Notes: generated by a model not told the origin, from the letters alone. Numbered from the stretch's first letter, positions 9,067-17,743 are shown. The stretch: DNA of 64,000 nt from Halomonas sp. BDJS001 (GCF_026104355.1 NZ_CP110535.1:4836001-4900000), one strand, 5' to 3'. A program made the numbers and translations.

Positions 9067-9100
9067 GTTCGCCTTAAGCACTTAAGTTCGTAAGGCGAAC
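9067..9100. promoter_or_regulatory. Candidate IclR-type operator upstream of the second tctC
   Basis: GTTCGCCTTA at 9067-9076 is a perfect 10-bp inverted repeat of TAAGGCGAAC at 9091-9100. A further GTTCG at 9086 forms GTTCG-N5-CGAAC with the right arm and lies 19 bp from the first GTTCG. Three half-sites, one direct and one inverted, is the arrangement described for PcaU/PobR-type IclR regulators. It ends 53 bp before the tctC ATG. Confidence 0.6.
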
Positions 9101-9153
9101 TAATGTCGCCTTTGGCAGCAGCTAATATAATAACTCGTTGGAGGATAAGCATT

Positions 9154-10155
9154 ATGACTAAGCCACTTTTCACCCAGTTGGCTATCGCTATCGGCTCTTT
9201 GGCAGTCGCGGGGGGCGTCCTCGCCGATTATCCTGACCGTAACATTCAAGGTACCATCCAGTGGGGAGCCGGGGGCGCCACCGACAACGTCGTACGCAGC
9301 CTGACGCCCCACGTGGAAGAGGTTCTGGATACCACTATTGTTCTCACCAACCGTCCAGGGGGTACTGGCGTTATTGGCATGAACCATGTTATGCGCCAGC
9401 GCCCTGACGGCTATAACCTACTGTTTGGTGCAGAGAATCCCCAGCTATACCCACTAATGGGCTTAGCCGATTTCACCTACGATGATATGTACCCTATCAA
9501 TATTATCGGCCAAGGCCGTGTTGTCATTGCCACTCACCCTAATAGCCCATTCGATACATTCGCGGAGCTACTTGAGTACGCCCACGAGAACCCCGACGAA
9601 CTCAAAATGGGTGGTACCGGTGCCGGTGGCTTGCCTAGTACAATTCACGCAATGATCAACTCTGTCGACGATCTTAATGTTCGCACAGTGACCTTCGGCG
9701 GAGATGGCCCTGGCGTTACGGCACTGCTGGGTGAACATATCGACTTTATGCCGCTAAGCCTTTCCGCGGTAGCCGAACAGATCCGTGCAGGCCGACTGAA
9801 GGGTCTTGCCGTACTGGGTAGCGAAGAGTTGGAAGACCTGCCGGATGTTCCACCGATCACCGATGCTATCCCAGAGCTTGATTCATTCTTACCTTGGGGC
9901 CCGTTCTGGGGTGTCTTTGTGCGTGAAGATACACCCGATGACGTAAAGGCCACTCTGGAAGATGCATACGAGCAAGCAGTTGCCAGTGATGGTTTCCAAG
10001 AGTTCTTAACTAATTTTGGTGGCGAATCACTCAACCTTAACGGCGAAGAAGCGCAGCAATACTTGGATAACTGGCAGTCCGTCACCGCGTGGTCAATGTT
10101 TGAAGCGGGTGCGGTCGAAAAATCTCCAGAAGAGTTAGGCATTCCACGCCCCTAA
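9154..10155 (+). CDS. TctC-family (Bug) periplasmic substrate-binding protein, second TTT system
   Basis: A 333-residue binding protein with a signal peptide (residues ~1-23, ending GGVLA-DYPD), then IQGTIQWGAGGATDNVVRSL and TNRPGGTGVIGMNHV, the usual Bug-fold opening. The ATG at 9154 follows GGAGGA by 8 nt; the longer frame from 9103 is unlikely. First gene of a tctC-tctB-tctA operon that diverges from quiC, which suggests import of quinate, shikimate or a related acid. It is only distantly similar to the other TctC in this window, so the two systems probably bind different ligands. Confidence 0.93.
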   Translation: MTKPLFTQLAIAIGSLAVAGGVLADYPDRNIQGTIQWGAGGATDNVVRSLTPHVEEVLDTTIVLTNRPGGTGVIGMNHVMRQRPDGYNLLFGAENPQLYPLMGLADFTYDDMYPINIIGQGRVVIATHPNSPFDTFAELLEYAHENPDELKMGGTGAGGLPSTIHAMINSVDDLNVRTVTFGGDGPGVTALLGEHIDFMPLSLSAVAEQIRAGRLKGLAVLGSEELEDLPDVPPITDAIPELDSFLPWGPFWGVFVREDTPDDVKATLEDAYEQAVASDGFQEFLTNFGGESLNLNGEEAQQYLDNWQSVTAWSMFEAGAVEKSPEELGIPRP

Positions 10156-10174
10156 CGTTATCTTCCTATGACTT

Positions 10175-10201
10175 AGGGGACAGGACTACCACCTGTCCCC
10201 T
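10175..10201 (+). terminator. Strong stem-loop between tctC and tctB
   Basis: AGGGGACAGG at 10175-10184 pairs perfectly with CCTGTCCCCT at 10192-10201 around a 7-nt loop. There is no T-run, so rather than ending the operon it probably attenuates transcription or protects the 3' end of the tctC message, giving more binding protein than permease. That role is known for binding-protein operons in general and is inferred here. Confidence 0.6.
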
Positions 10202-10213
10202 TGGAGTCTCTGT

Positions 10214-10690
10214 ATGACTAAAAAAATTGAGCGCGTTCGGGCGGGAGAAAAGGTATTTGACTGGCTGCTTCTGCTCTTTAGTGTCGGTGTTCTCTACGAG
10301 GCTTATCGTATCGATAATGGAGTGCAGCTGAACTCCGCTGGCTCATTTCCTGTCGGGCTCGCCTTGATAATGCTTGCCTCCTCAATAGCGATTCTTTTCA
10401 GCCATCGGCGCAAGCAACGAGACCCACAAATCCGTAGCGCAGGCCAAGAGTTTAAAGTGTTTTTACATGAGCATTTTAAAACGCATATTGTGGTGTTCTC
10501 GATAGTATCGATGCTCTATTTAGTAGCTATCGTATGGACAAGCTTCTATGTAAGCACCTTTATCTTTTTAGCCGCTATGTTCATTTATTATCGTCAAGGA
10601 AAAATCATTAGTTCTTTAGTGATTGCTTCACTTGCCATTGCGGTAATTTATGTACTTTTCACGATAGTGTTTCGTGTCTATCTTCCTTGA
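10214..10690 (+). CDS. TctB-family TTT transporter small permease
   Basis: A 158-residue membrane protein with four hydrophobic segments (residues ~15-35, 40-60, 90-115, 125-155), typical of TctB. It sits 58 bp after tctC, behind a strong stem-loop, and 21 bp before tctA. The call rests on topology, size and position, since TctB sequence is weakly conserved. Confidence 0.88.
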   Translation: MTKKIERVRAGEKVFDWLLLLFSVGVLYEAYRIDNGVQLNSAGSFPVGLALIMLASSIAILFSHRRKQRDPQIRSAGQEFKVFLHEHFKTHIVVFSIVSMLYLVAIVWTSFYVSTFIFLAAMFIYYRQGKIISSLVIASLAIAVIYVLFTIVFRVYLP

Positions 10691-10711
10691 TTATGAACCC
10701 CGAGGCATCCA

Positions 10712-12214
10712 ATGAGTGATACCTTCTCCTATCTGCTCATGGCTTGGCTTGATCCAGGTCTATTGGGCTTAACTGCCCTTGGCGTTATCGCCGGTATTTA
10801 CATCGGCGCTATTCCCGGCCTCTCGGTTACAATGGCCGTCTCTATTCTGATTTCATTTACGTTTTCTTGGGACATTAATAACGCGCTAGCGCTGATGGTG
10901 GGTATTTATGTCGGCGGCGTTTACGGCGGTTCGCGCACGGCCATTCTACTCAATATTCCTGGAGCCCCATCAGCCGTCACCACCGCCTTTGACGGCTACC
11001 CGTTAGCGCAAAAAGGTGAAGCGGGTAAGGCGATTGGTCTGAGTACTGTAATGTCGGTGATCGGTGGCTTGATCGGTGTTGCGGTACTCGCTGCTACGGC
11101 CCCGCACCTTGCCGATCTTGCACTTAAATTTGCCCCCCGCGACTACTTTTTAATCGCCATCATGGGTTTGCTATTGGTCAGCTCGCTATCGGGTAAATCG
11201 CTTGCACGCGGTATTTTCTCTGTCGCTCTGGGTGCCACCATTGGGTTGGTCGGTATGGACATGGTAACCGCCCAGCCACGCCTCACCATGGGCAGTATGG
11301 AACTGCTGGGCGGGATTCATTACGTGGTGGTTATGATTGGCCTGTTTGGTGTCGCGGAAGCGTTTTACCAGCTACATAATATGGCCAAAGTGCCCGTTAA
11401 ACAGAACGTCGATAAGATCATTCCGCCCCTCAACATGGTGCTCAAGTTCTTACCGCTCTCTTTACGCACGTCTATTATCGGCGTTGTGGTTGGCGCACTC
11501 CCCGGTACTGGTGGCGATATTGCGTCACTGTTTGCCTATGATCATGCCAAGCGCACCGTTAAAAACCCTGAAGTGCCTTTTGGCGAAGGCGCGTATGAAG
11601 GGCTTGTAGCGCCTGAAACCGCCAATAACGCCGCAGTGGGTGGCGCTTACGTACCTATGCTGACCCTTGGCATGCCGGGTGATGCGGTCACTGCCGTTAT
11701 TATCGGTGCACTAGTCATTCATGGCCTGAATCCAGGTCCGATGCTGATGATCGAAACACCCTATATCTTTTGGTTTACGGTTGGCAATTTAGCATTGGCC
11801 AATATTTTCCTGCTTATCTTTGGGCTAACCGGTATTAAGGTTTTTTCAAAGATTGTTGAAGTGCCTAAAGCCATTATGATCCCACTGATATTGGTGCTGT
11901 GCGTGGTAGGCACCTACTCGCTTAACAGCAGCATGACAGAAGTTTATTGGATGCTAGGCTTTGGCATTTTGGGCTACTGGTTGAAGATGTTTGGCTTTCA
12001 GATGGGACCGATTATTCTCGGCGTCATTCTTGGCCCGCTGCTGGATGAGTCTTACCGACAGGCCATGTCATCGGTCGGTGACAGCAGTACGCACTTCCTG
12101 CTCGCACTGGTGACCAATCCACTTTCATTAGTGCTGACCTCGGTGATCATGCTGGTTTTACTGGGCAATACTCCCCTCAAAAGTTGGTTATATTCACGCT
12201 TCAAACGTAGCTAA
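10712..12214 (+). CDS. TctA-family TTT transporter large permease
   Basis: A complete 500-residue, roughly 12-helix permease. It shows the family's duplicated signature: GGVYGGSRTAILLNIPGAPS (~70-89) with DGYPLAQKGEAGKAIG after it, and VGALPGTGGDIASLFAYD (~260) with GMPGDAVTAVIIGAL (~325). Last gene of the tctCBA operon downstream of the divergent quiC promoter. It probably energises uptake with the proton or sodium gradient, as known for the family. Confidence 0.95.
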   Translation: MSDTFSYLLMAWLDPGLLGLTALGVIAGIYIGAIPGLSVTMAVSILISFTFSWDINNALALMVGIYVGGVYGGSRTAILLNIPGAPSAVTTAFDGYPLAQKGEAGKAIGLSTVMSVIGGLIGVAVLAATAPHLADLALKFAPRDYFLIAIMGLLLVSSLSGKSLARGIFSVALGATIGLVGMDMVTAQPRLTMGSMELLGGIHYVVVMIGLFGVAEAFYQLHNMAKVPVKQNVDKIIPPLNMVLKFLPLSLRTSIIGVVVGALPGTGGDIASLFAYDHAKRTVKNPEVPFGEGAYEGLVAPETANNAAVGGAYVPMLTLGMPGDAVTAVIIGALVIHGLNPGPMLMIETPYIFWFTVGNLALANIFLLIFGLTGIKVFSKIVEVPKAIMIPLILVLCVVGTYSLNSSMTEVYWMLGFGILGYWLKMFGFQMGPIILGVILGPLLDESYRQAMSSVGDSSTHFLLALVTNPLSLVLTSVIMLVLLGNTPLKSWLYSRFKRS

Positions 12215-12288
12215 CGTTCGTATAACGGTACTTATCGCCTAGGTATAGTGTCGTTTTTTGCTTGGAACCGAGCCAGCGGAGTAGTTCC

Positions 12289-12951
12289 GTGAGTGATGAC
12301 AATACGATCCCTTCTTATGCATTGGTATTTGACTTCGATGGTGTTGTTCTCGACTCAGCAACCCTAAAGCGCCAGGCATTTGCCGATGTTTATCGTCAAG
12401 CGCCAGAAGCCCAGTACCGCGCCGTCGTGGCCTACCTTAGCCGTCGCGGCGGCCAGCCTAGAGAGGTCAAGTTTCGCCATATTGAAGAGCACATCCTGGG
12501 CAAACGAGCCAGTGATGCGCGTATTCAGGAGCTTTGTCGGCAATTTAAGGATAGTGTCGAAGAGCGCTTGCTCGCCGCACCGCCGATTCCTGGAGCACTA
12601 GAATTTTTAAGTGATTGGCACCACCTGCGGTCGCTATATCTGCTCTCTGCCACACCTGAACAGGAACTCAAGGCCATTGTGGAACAGCGTCAATTGGCGC
12701 TTTACTTCAAAGAGGTAGTGGGCGCGCCCCCGGATAAAGCCACGGGCTTACGCAACTTAATCAGCAGACACCAGCTAGCAGCAAAAGCCACCGTGATGAT
12801 TGGCGATTCGTATAATGACTATCGCGCCGCACGCTCAAATGGAACACTTTTTGTTGGTGTAACGGCGAATCCCGCTCAGTCTCCCTTCCCAAACGATGTT
12901 GTCACGATTAAAGACCTATGCACATTGGTTCAAGCTCTCAACCTACTATAG
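12289..12951 (+). CDS. HAD-superfamily hydrolase (phosphoglycolate phosphatase-like)
   Basis: A 220-residue haloacid dehalogenase-type phosphatase. Motif I is FDFDGVVLDS (nucleophile Asp15 and Asp17), motif II is SATPEQE (~120), and motif IV is GDSYNDYRAA (~170). The GTG at 12289 follows GCGGAG by 7 nt; a longer TTG-started version is less likely. It lies 74 bp after tctA in the same direction and may share its transcript. Substrate unknown; a role in clearing a phosphorylated by-product or 2-phosphoglycolate is only a guess. Confidence 0.8.
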   Translation: MSDDNTIPSYALVFDFDGVVLDSATLKRQAFADVYRQAPEAQYRAVVAYLSRRGGQPREVKFRHIEEHILGKRASDARIQELCRQFKDSVEERLLAAPPIPGALEFLSDWHHLRSLYLLSATPEQELKAIVEQRQLALYFKEVVGAPPDKATGLRNLISRHQLAAKATVMIGDSYNDYRAARSNGTLFVGVTANPAQSPFPNDVVTIKDLCTLVQALNLL

Positions 12952-12966
12952 CAAGTATCGCATATA

Positions 12967-12983
12967 TGTTCGCTATTCGAACA
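12967..12983. promoter_or_regulatory. Candidate IclR-type operator upstream of the iclR-like gene
   Basis: TGTTCG at 12967-12972 and CGAACA at 12978-12983 form an inverted repeat around CTATT, i.e. GTTCG-N5-CGAAC, the same half-sites and spacing as at 9086-9100. It lies about 55 bp before the regulator start, consistent with autoregulation. Confidence 0.55.
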
Positions 12984-13035
12984 ATATGCTATATTGGTCT
13001 TTTAAATTTACGCCTATTCCGATGAGTGGACACCG

Positions 13036-13829
13036 ATGGAAGAGCAGCTTCTGGATGAAATGTTAACCCCCGATGACCGTGACTTCGTGACAGCGCTGGC
13101 AAGCGGTCTGGAAGTAATTTTAGCCTTTGATGAAAGCCATCCAAGTATGACGCTTAGCGAAGTGGCCGCGCGCACTGGCATGAACAGGGCCAAGGCCCGA
13201 CGCTTTCTGCTCACGCTCCACGCGTTAGGCTATGTACGCAAAAGCAGCGCTACTTTGAGCTAGCACCGCGAGTACTGCAACTGGGTTACTCGTTTTTGTC
13301 CGCCAATAACTACCGCAGCGCTATTCAGCAGTATTTGGAGGAGATCACCAACGAGTGTGGTGAGTCATCCTCTTTAGGCGTACTGGATGGCGATGAAGTC
13401 ATTTATGTTGCTCGTTCAGCGGCCCGTCATCGGTTGATGGCGATTACGCTATCGATAGGTACTCGCTTACCCGCAGCACACACATCAATGGGCCGTGTTC
13501 TACTCGCTCAGCTTCCAGAAACTGAGCTGGATGCTTATTTAGAACGACTAACTCTAGAACGCTATACAGATAAAACCTTCACCTCTAAAAGCGAGCTAAA
13601 AAAGTGTATTCACAAGGCTCGCCAGCAAGGCTACGCCATTGCCGACCAAGAGCTTGATCCAGGCTTGCGCTCGCTGGCAGTACCGGCGTTTGATGCCAAT
13701 GGCAAACTGTTAGGGGCTATTAATATCAGTACCAACGCAGCACGTATCGATTTAGACACGCTGCTCAAAGAGTACTTACCCCTGCTACAGTCAAAAGCAC
13801 GCCTTATCCGCACCACCATTAGCTGCTAG
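13036..13829 (+). pseudogene. IclR-family transcriptional regulator (PcaU/PobR-like), interrupted by a frameshift
   Basis: The first part (13036-13263) encodes the winged-helix DNA-binding domain: DRDFVTALASGLEVILAFDE, SLSEVAAR-like TLSEVAARTGMNRAKARRFL and LHALGYVRK. The frame then hits TAG at 13261. The effector domain continues in the frame one base back (QRYFELAPRVLQLGYSFL, then VIYVARSAARHRLM, AHTSMGRVLLAQL, YAIADQELDPGLRSLAVPAF) to the stop at 13829. Adding one A to the AAAA run at about 13236-13239 restores a continuous ~264-residue IclR protein. Either a real inactivating mutation or a homopolymer sequencing error. Family and position suggest control of the hydroaromatic island. Confidence 0.85.
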
Positions 13830-15187
13830 CCCGCCAACTGCGCCAGCGCCTGTTCAAGCGATGCTTCCTGGCGCTGGGTATACAGCTCGATTTCATCGAT
13901 GACAGCTCTCCCCAGGGCCTGCTCAAACGCCTGCTGGCTTGCGCTGCTGGCGTAATGATCATGACTGCTTCCACCCAGGTTGGATTGAAAAATACCGGCC
14001 GCGCTCACGGGTAAGAAGTCTTCATAAATCATCGGGGTAACTCTGAGGACACCTTGTTCGATCAAGCTATCCACCTGCTCAACTGAAATCGACCCTTTTA
14101 CAGCTGCACCTTGAACCGCCTGATAGTGGAAAAACGCTAATCCTTCGCGACGCAGCGACTCATAGGCATCGGGAAACGCTTTAAACACCTCGGATAAATG
14201 TGCTTGATGGGCGTCATTATTGGCTACGGTGGGCGAGTTCTCTTTGGCAGTTGCCAGCAGGCGGTCATATAGCTCGCGCCCTTTGCGCGTTAATGCGATG
14301 CCGCGCTGTTCGATTTCGCCAAAGCGGGCGGTGTGTTTTCCCTCAGCAGCGTCAGCGAAAGCAATCGTCTCCTCCAGGGCTTTGAAGCTGGTTTGGCGGA
14401 GGAGGATTGGGCAGTCCCGGCGTGGCGGGCCTTCAATCGTCGCTTTAGGGTTAATGCCCACACGGGGCATGCGCCGCTGTACTTCATCAATATCCAGCGT
14501 TCGTGGCGTTAGGTGGTTTATATGCGGGCCGCGGAAGCAGACCACATCGGCAATTAAACGGTGTTCGGCATGCAAACGCTCATAGGTGGCCAAGTCGACC
14601 GTGGCGTTGTCGTGCCAGCGGAAGGTTTTCAACGCTTCCTGGACAAACTGCTTGGCATCGTCGGCGCTTAGCCCTCCCTGCTGTTCAAAACGCTCGATCA
14701 GCATTTTGACGTTGGCAGTGAAGATATCGCGGGCTTTTAAAATTTCACTCGCCTGCTCTCTTAGTTCCGCCTTTTCGATCAGCTCAAGGCGCAGCAAAGA
14801 CGTAAAGACACGAAAAGGATTACGCTTAAGCGCACTATCCGCCACTGGCCGAAACGCAGTGGAGTGAACCGGCACGCCCGCCGCGGCTAAATCATAGTAG
14901 CCGACTGGTTCCATACCCATCACGGCGAACATGCGCCGCAGCATGGCAAGTTCGTCTGGGCTACCCACTCGAATAGCACCGTGGCGTTCAACGTTGATAC
15001 GCGCCAGCTCATCGCTCTGCTTTAATTCACTGTTAAGTGCAGGATTAGTGGCGAGTACCTCTTGATTAACCGCCTCCACCAGCGACAGCAAGGTGCCGTA
15101 TTGCGGCACCTCCTGCTGATACATTGCCGACATGGCGCGGGAAAACTGGTCGCGAATTTCATCACTGCTAACGTAAGCTGAACTCAT
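13826..15187 (-). CDS. 2-oxoadipate dioxygenase/decarboxylase family protein (DUF1338, HglS/YdcJ-like)
   Basis: A 453-residue VOC-fold metalloenzyme. The family member HglS converts 2-oxoadipate to D-2-hydroxyglutarate in lysine catabolism. Landmarks are ERHGAIRVGSPDEL (~70, first metal His), FRGPHINHLTPRTLDID (~225, second His), PRRDCPILLRQTSFKALEE (~255-275) and RFGEIEQRGIALTRKGRELYD (~290, metal Glu). The length matches YdcJ-type proteins. The 3' end overlaps the end of the convergent IclR gene by 4 bp. No lysine genes are next to it, so its metabolic role here is taken from the family only. Confidence 0.85.
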   Translation of the reverse strand: MSSAYVSSDEIRDQFSRAMSAMYQQEVPQYGTLLSLVEAVNQEVLATNPALNSELKQSDELARINVERHGAIRVGSPDELAMLRRMFAVMGMEPVGYYDLAAAGVPVHSTAFRPVADSALKRNPFRVFTSLLRLELIEKAELREQASEILKARDIFTANVKMLIERFEQQGGLSADDAKQFVQEALKTFRWHDNATVDLATYERLHAEHRLIADVVCFRGPHINHLTPRTLDIDEVQRRMPRVGINPKATIEGPPRRDCPILLRQTSFKALEETIAFADAAEGKHTARFGEIEQRGIALTRKGRELYDRLLATAKENSPTVANNDAHQAHLSEVFKAFPDAYESLRREGLAFFHYQAVQGAAVKGSISVEQVDSLIEQGVLRVTPMIYEDFLPVSAAGIFQSNLGGSSHDHYASSASQQAFEQALGRAVIDEIELYTQRQEASLEQALAQLAG

Positions 15188-15389
15188 CGGGCTGTCCTGT
15201 TTGTAAACGGCGATACCGGCCCATAAAGGGTGACACCTACATAGTAGCGCTATCGCCGTTTTAACAATTTCACTTTTTCCGCGCCTTGCTATAAATAAAA
15301 GCCATTTACACGCCGCCCTCAGCCCTTAACAGGAAGGCACCCAAACCTGTTAGATTAGCGCTCGATCTTGTTGACGCAGGCAGGCATCC

Positions 15390-16244
15390 ATGACGCTTCC
15401 TCTTTATTTAGGCCTGCCTATGTGGGCCAATCAAGATTGGCTGGGCAACCTTTATCCCCGCCATGCCAAAACTGAGCTGCTCAGCGATTACGCGACGGTG
15501 TTTTCCAGCGTTGAGGGCAACACTACCTTTTATAGCGGTACCCCAAAGCCGGACACCATTGCGGCCTGGGCGCGTCAGGCACCGTCCCACTTTCGCTTCT
15601 GTTTTAAATTACCTGCCAGCGTCACTCACGACCAACGGTTAACGCGGTTAGAGGAGGCTTGGGCATTTTTAGCAGCACTAGAACCGCTGCACGACCGCCT
15701 TGGGCCAACCATGGTGCAACTACCACGGGATTTCGGCCCCCAAGAGCTTCCTCAGCTCGAAGCGCTGCTCGCCGCTTGGCCTGCCCATTTGCCTTGCGCG
15801 GTAGAGGTTCGCCACCCAGAGTTTTTCCACAAGGGAGCCGCTGAAATAGCCCTTAACCGCCTGTTGATAACTTATTCCGCCAATCGCGTGATGCTTGACG
15901 TACGCCCGCTCTTCTCAACCCCGTCAAATGGCCATATGGGCTTGGCCCATGCCCAGCAAGAAAAGCCGAAACTCCCGCTACACGTGCTTTCCACGGCAAA
16001 TTTTCCTGTCATTCGATTCATTGGCCATATTGACAAAACGATTAACAGCAGCTACTTCACCGCTTGGAAAGAGCGCCTAAAGCTGTGGATAAATCAGGGG
16101 AAAACCCCTTTCTTATTTGTGCATACTGCGGATAATCGCGAGTCTCCCCACATGGCTCGTATCCTCTATAACGCGCTAGGAGAAGTGACGCCCTTACCCG
16201 CTCTTGGCCCCTTTGCTGGCGAGAAGCAAAGCCAGCTGTTTTAA
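15390..16244 (+). CDS. DUF72 domain-containing protein
   Basis: A 284-residue protein of the DUF72 (YecE-like) family, a TIM-barrel-like fold of unknown biochemical role. Visible landmarks are GLPMWANQDWLGNLYP near the start, VEGNTTFYSGTPKPDTIAAW (~50-69), FRFCFKLPASVTHD (~75-90), VEVRHPEFF (~155) and FLFVHTADNRESPHMAR (~245-260), all typical of the family. It stands alone between a convergent-facing DUF1338 gene and the NSS transporter gene. Confidence 0.88.
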   Translation: MTLPLYLGLPMWANQDWLGNLYPRHAKTELLSDYATVFSSVEGNTTFYSGTPKPDTIAAWARQAPSHFRFCFKLPASVTHDQRLTRLEEAWAFLAALEPLHDRLGPTMVQLPRDFGPQELPQLEALLAAWPAHLPCAVEVRHPEFFHKGAAEIALNRLLITYSANRVMLDVRPLFSTPSNGHMGLAHAQQEKPKLPLHVLSTANFPVIRFIGHIDKTINSSYFTAWKERLKLWINQGKTPFLFVHTADNRESPHMARILYNALGEVTPLPALGPFAGEKQSQLF

Positions 16245-16296
16245 CACACCTTTTTAGGTCAGCTAACTGGCATGCTCGGGATTGATCAGATAAATT

Positions 16297-16363
16297 GCGC
16301 TTACTTTCGGAAAAGTACGCTGGCAATGACGCAATTTTCCGAAAACTAGCGTGTTCAACACGC
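16297..16363. promoter_or_regulatory. Cluster of inverted repeats upstream of the NSS symporter gene
   Basis: Three symmetric elements follow each other: TACTTT-CGGA-AAAGTA at 16302-16317, TTTTC-C-GAAAA at 16335-16345 flanked by ACGC/GCGT, and a perfect 15-bp GCGTGTT-C-AACACGC at 16349-16363. They end 36 bp before the transporter ATG. They could be operators or leader hairpins; no matching regulator is evident. Confidence 0.4.
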
Positions 16364-16399
16364 AGTGACTTACACAACAATCGACTTAATGGGTGATGT

Positions 16400-17743
16400 A
16401 TGGCGAAGCTTGCGCATGCGCAGTGGTCATCGCGAATGACCTTTGTGCTGGCCGCCGCTGGTTCAGCGGTGGGTCTAGGCAATATCTGGAAATTTCCGTA
16501 TATGGTGGGTGAAAGCGGCGGCGCTGCTTTCGTATTTGTGTATTTGCTCTGTATCGCGCTGATCGGCTTACCCATTCTTGTCTCTGAGTGGCTATTGGGG
16601 CGGCGCGGCCAGAAGAACCCCGCCAGCACCATGTCAGAGCTGGCACGCACGGCGAAAAAACCCAAAGCCTGGGCCATCGTGGGCATTAGCGGCATTGTTG
16701 GTGCCTTCTTGATTTTGTCGTTTTACAGCGTGATTGGCGGCTGGTCGCTCTACTACACCGTCAACTCGGTGAGTGGTGCTTTTAGCGGTCAAGGTGCCGA
16801 TGGCATCGGCGCGCTATTTAATGGCATGTTGAGTAACCCTGGGTTGCTGCTGCTGGGCCACTCCGTGTTTATGCTGCTGGTGATCGGGATTGTCGCCCGT
16901 GGCGTTACCAAAGGCCTTGAAGGCGCTGTACGCATTCTGATGCCAGTCCTCGCACTGCTGCTGGTCGTGCTGATCGGTTACGGCATGACGACCGGCTACT
17001 TTGGCGAAGCATTGACGTATATGTTCAACCCGGACTGGAGCAAGCTCTCAGCAGAAACCGTGCTAGCCGCCTTGGGCCACGCCTTCTTCACCCTCTCATT
17101 GGGTATGGGCATCATGATGGCTTACGGCTCTTATCTGGGCAAAGAGATCGATCTGCTGCAAACCGCCCGCACGGTCATCATCATGGATACCGTCATCGCG
17201 TTAGGAGCAGGTTTAGCCATCTTCCCGATCGTCTTTGCTAATAGCTTGGATGTCGCTTCGGGCCCTGGACTGATTTTTGTCACCCTGCCGCTGGCTTTTG
17301 GCAACATGGGAGGCGGAACGATTTTGGGGTTGATGTTCTTCTTGCTGCTGACGTTTGCGGCATTAACGTCGGCCATTTCACTGCTTGAGCCCGTAGTGGA
17401 ATTCATTGAAGAGCGCACGCCGCTAAGCCGTGTCATGGCTACCGTTGTGGCCGGTGTGGGTGCTTGGTTACTGGGTATTGCGGCGCTGCTGTCATTCAAT
17501 GTGTGGAGCGAACCGGTGTTGTTTGGACTGGGCGTGTTTGACCTGCTGGATACGCTGACCAGCAAAATAATGCTGCCGCTAACGGGGCTGGGCGCGATTC
17601 TATTCACCGCTTGGTGCCTGGAGCGCAGCAGCGTGGAAGATGAACTGGGTCTTTCAGCGACCGGCAAGAGCGTATGGAACATCATCGCGCGCTATATAGC
17701 GCCCGCTGGCGTTATTGCCGTGTTCGTAACAGGGCTAATCTAA
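16400..17743 (+). CDS. Sodium-dependent transporter, neurotransmitter:sodium symporter (NSS/SNF) family
   Basis: A 447-residue inner-membrane protein with about 11-12 hydrophobic helices, the normal size for bacterial NSS members such as LeuT relatives. The family signature AGSAVGLGNIWKFPY (residues ~20-34) with ESGGAAFVFVYLL after it forms the unwound helix 1 that binds Na+ and substrate. ALGHAFFTLSLGMGIMMAYGSY (~225-246) is the conserved helix 6 region. Probably imports an amino acid or osmolyte with sodium, which suits a halophile. The substrate cannot be read. Monocistronic. Confidence 0.93.
   Translation: MAKLAHAQWSSRMTFVLAAAGSAVGLGNIWKFPYMVGESGGAAFVFVYLLCIALIGLPILVSEWLLGRRGQKNPASTMSELARTAKKPKAWAIVGISGIVGAFLILSFYSVIGGWSLYYTVNSVSGAFSGQGADGIGALFNGMLSNPGLLLLGHSVFMLLVIGIVARGVTKGLEGAVRILMPVLALLLVVLIGYGMTTGYFGEALTYMFNPDWSKLSAETVLAALGHAFFTLSLGMGIMMAYGSYLGKEIDLLQTARTVIIMDTVIALGAGLAIFPIVFANSLDVASGPGLIFVTLPLAFGNMGGGTILGLMFFLLLTFAALTSAISLLEPVVEFIEERTPLSRVMATVVAGVGAWLLGIAALLSFNVWSEPVLFGLGVFDLLDTLTSKIMLPLTGLGAILFTAWCLERSSVEDELGLSATGKSVWNIIARYIAPAGVIAVFVTGLI

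Larger units (their letters stand above)
8687..9153. other. Divergent regulatory region between quiC and the second tct operon
   Basis: About 470 bp with no convincing gene. It contains two GTTCG-repeat clusters (8788-8821 near quiC, 9067-9100 near tctC), so both promoters are probably controlled by the IclR regulator encoded at 13036. The middle part (8870-9030) is AT-rich and shows nothing further that I recognise. Confidence 0.65.

Noticed and set aside
12216..12239. Additional GTTCG-like operator before the HAD gene
   Set aside because: Only one clean half-site; the spacing partners do not match the other four sites.
13225..13265. Programmed -1 frameshifting in the iclR-like gene
   Set aside because: The bases are not a canonical X-XXY-YYZ slippery heptamer in the right phase and no downstream structure is evident; a deletion or read error explains it better.
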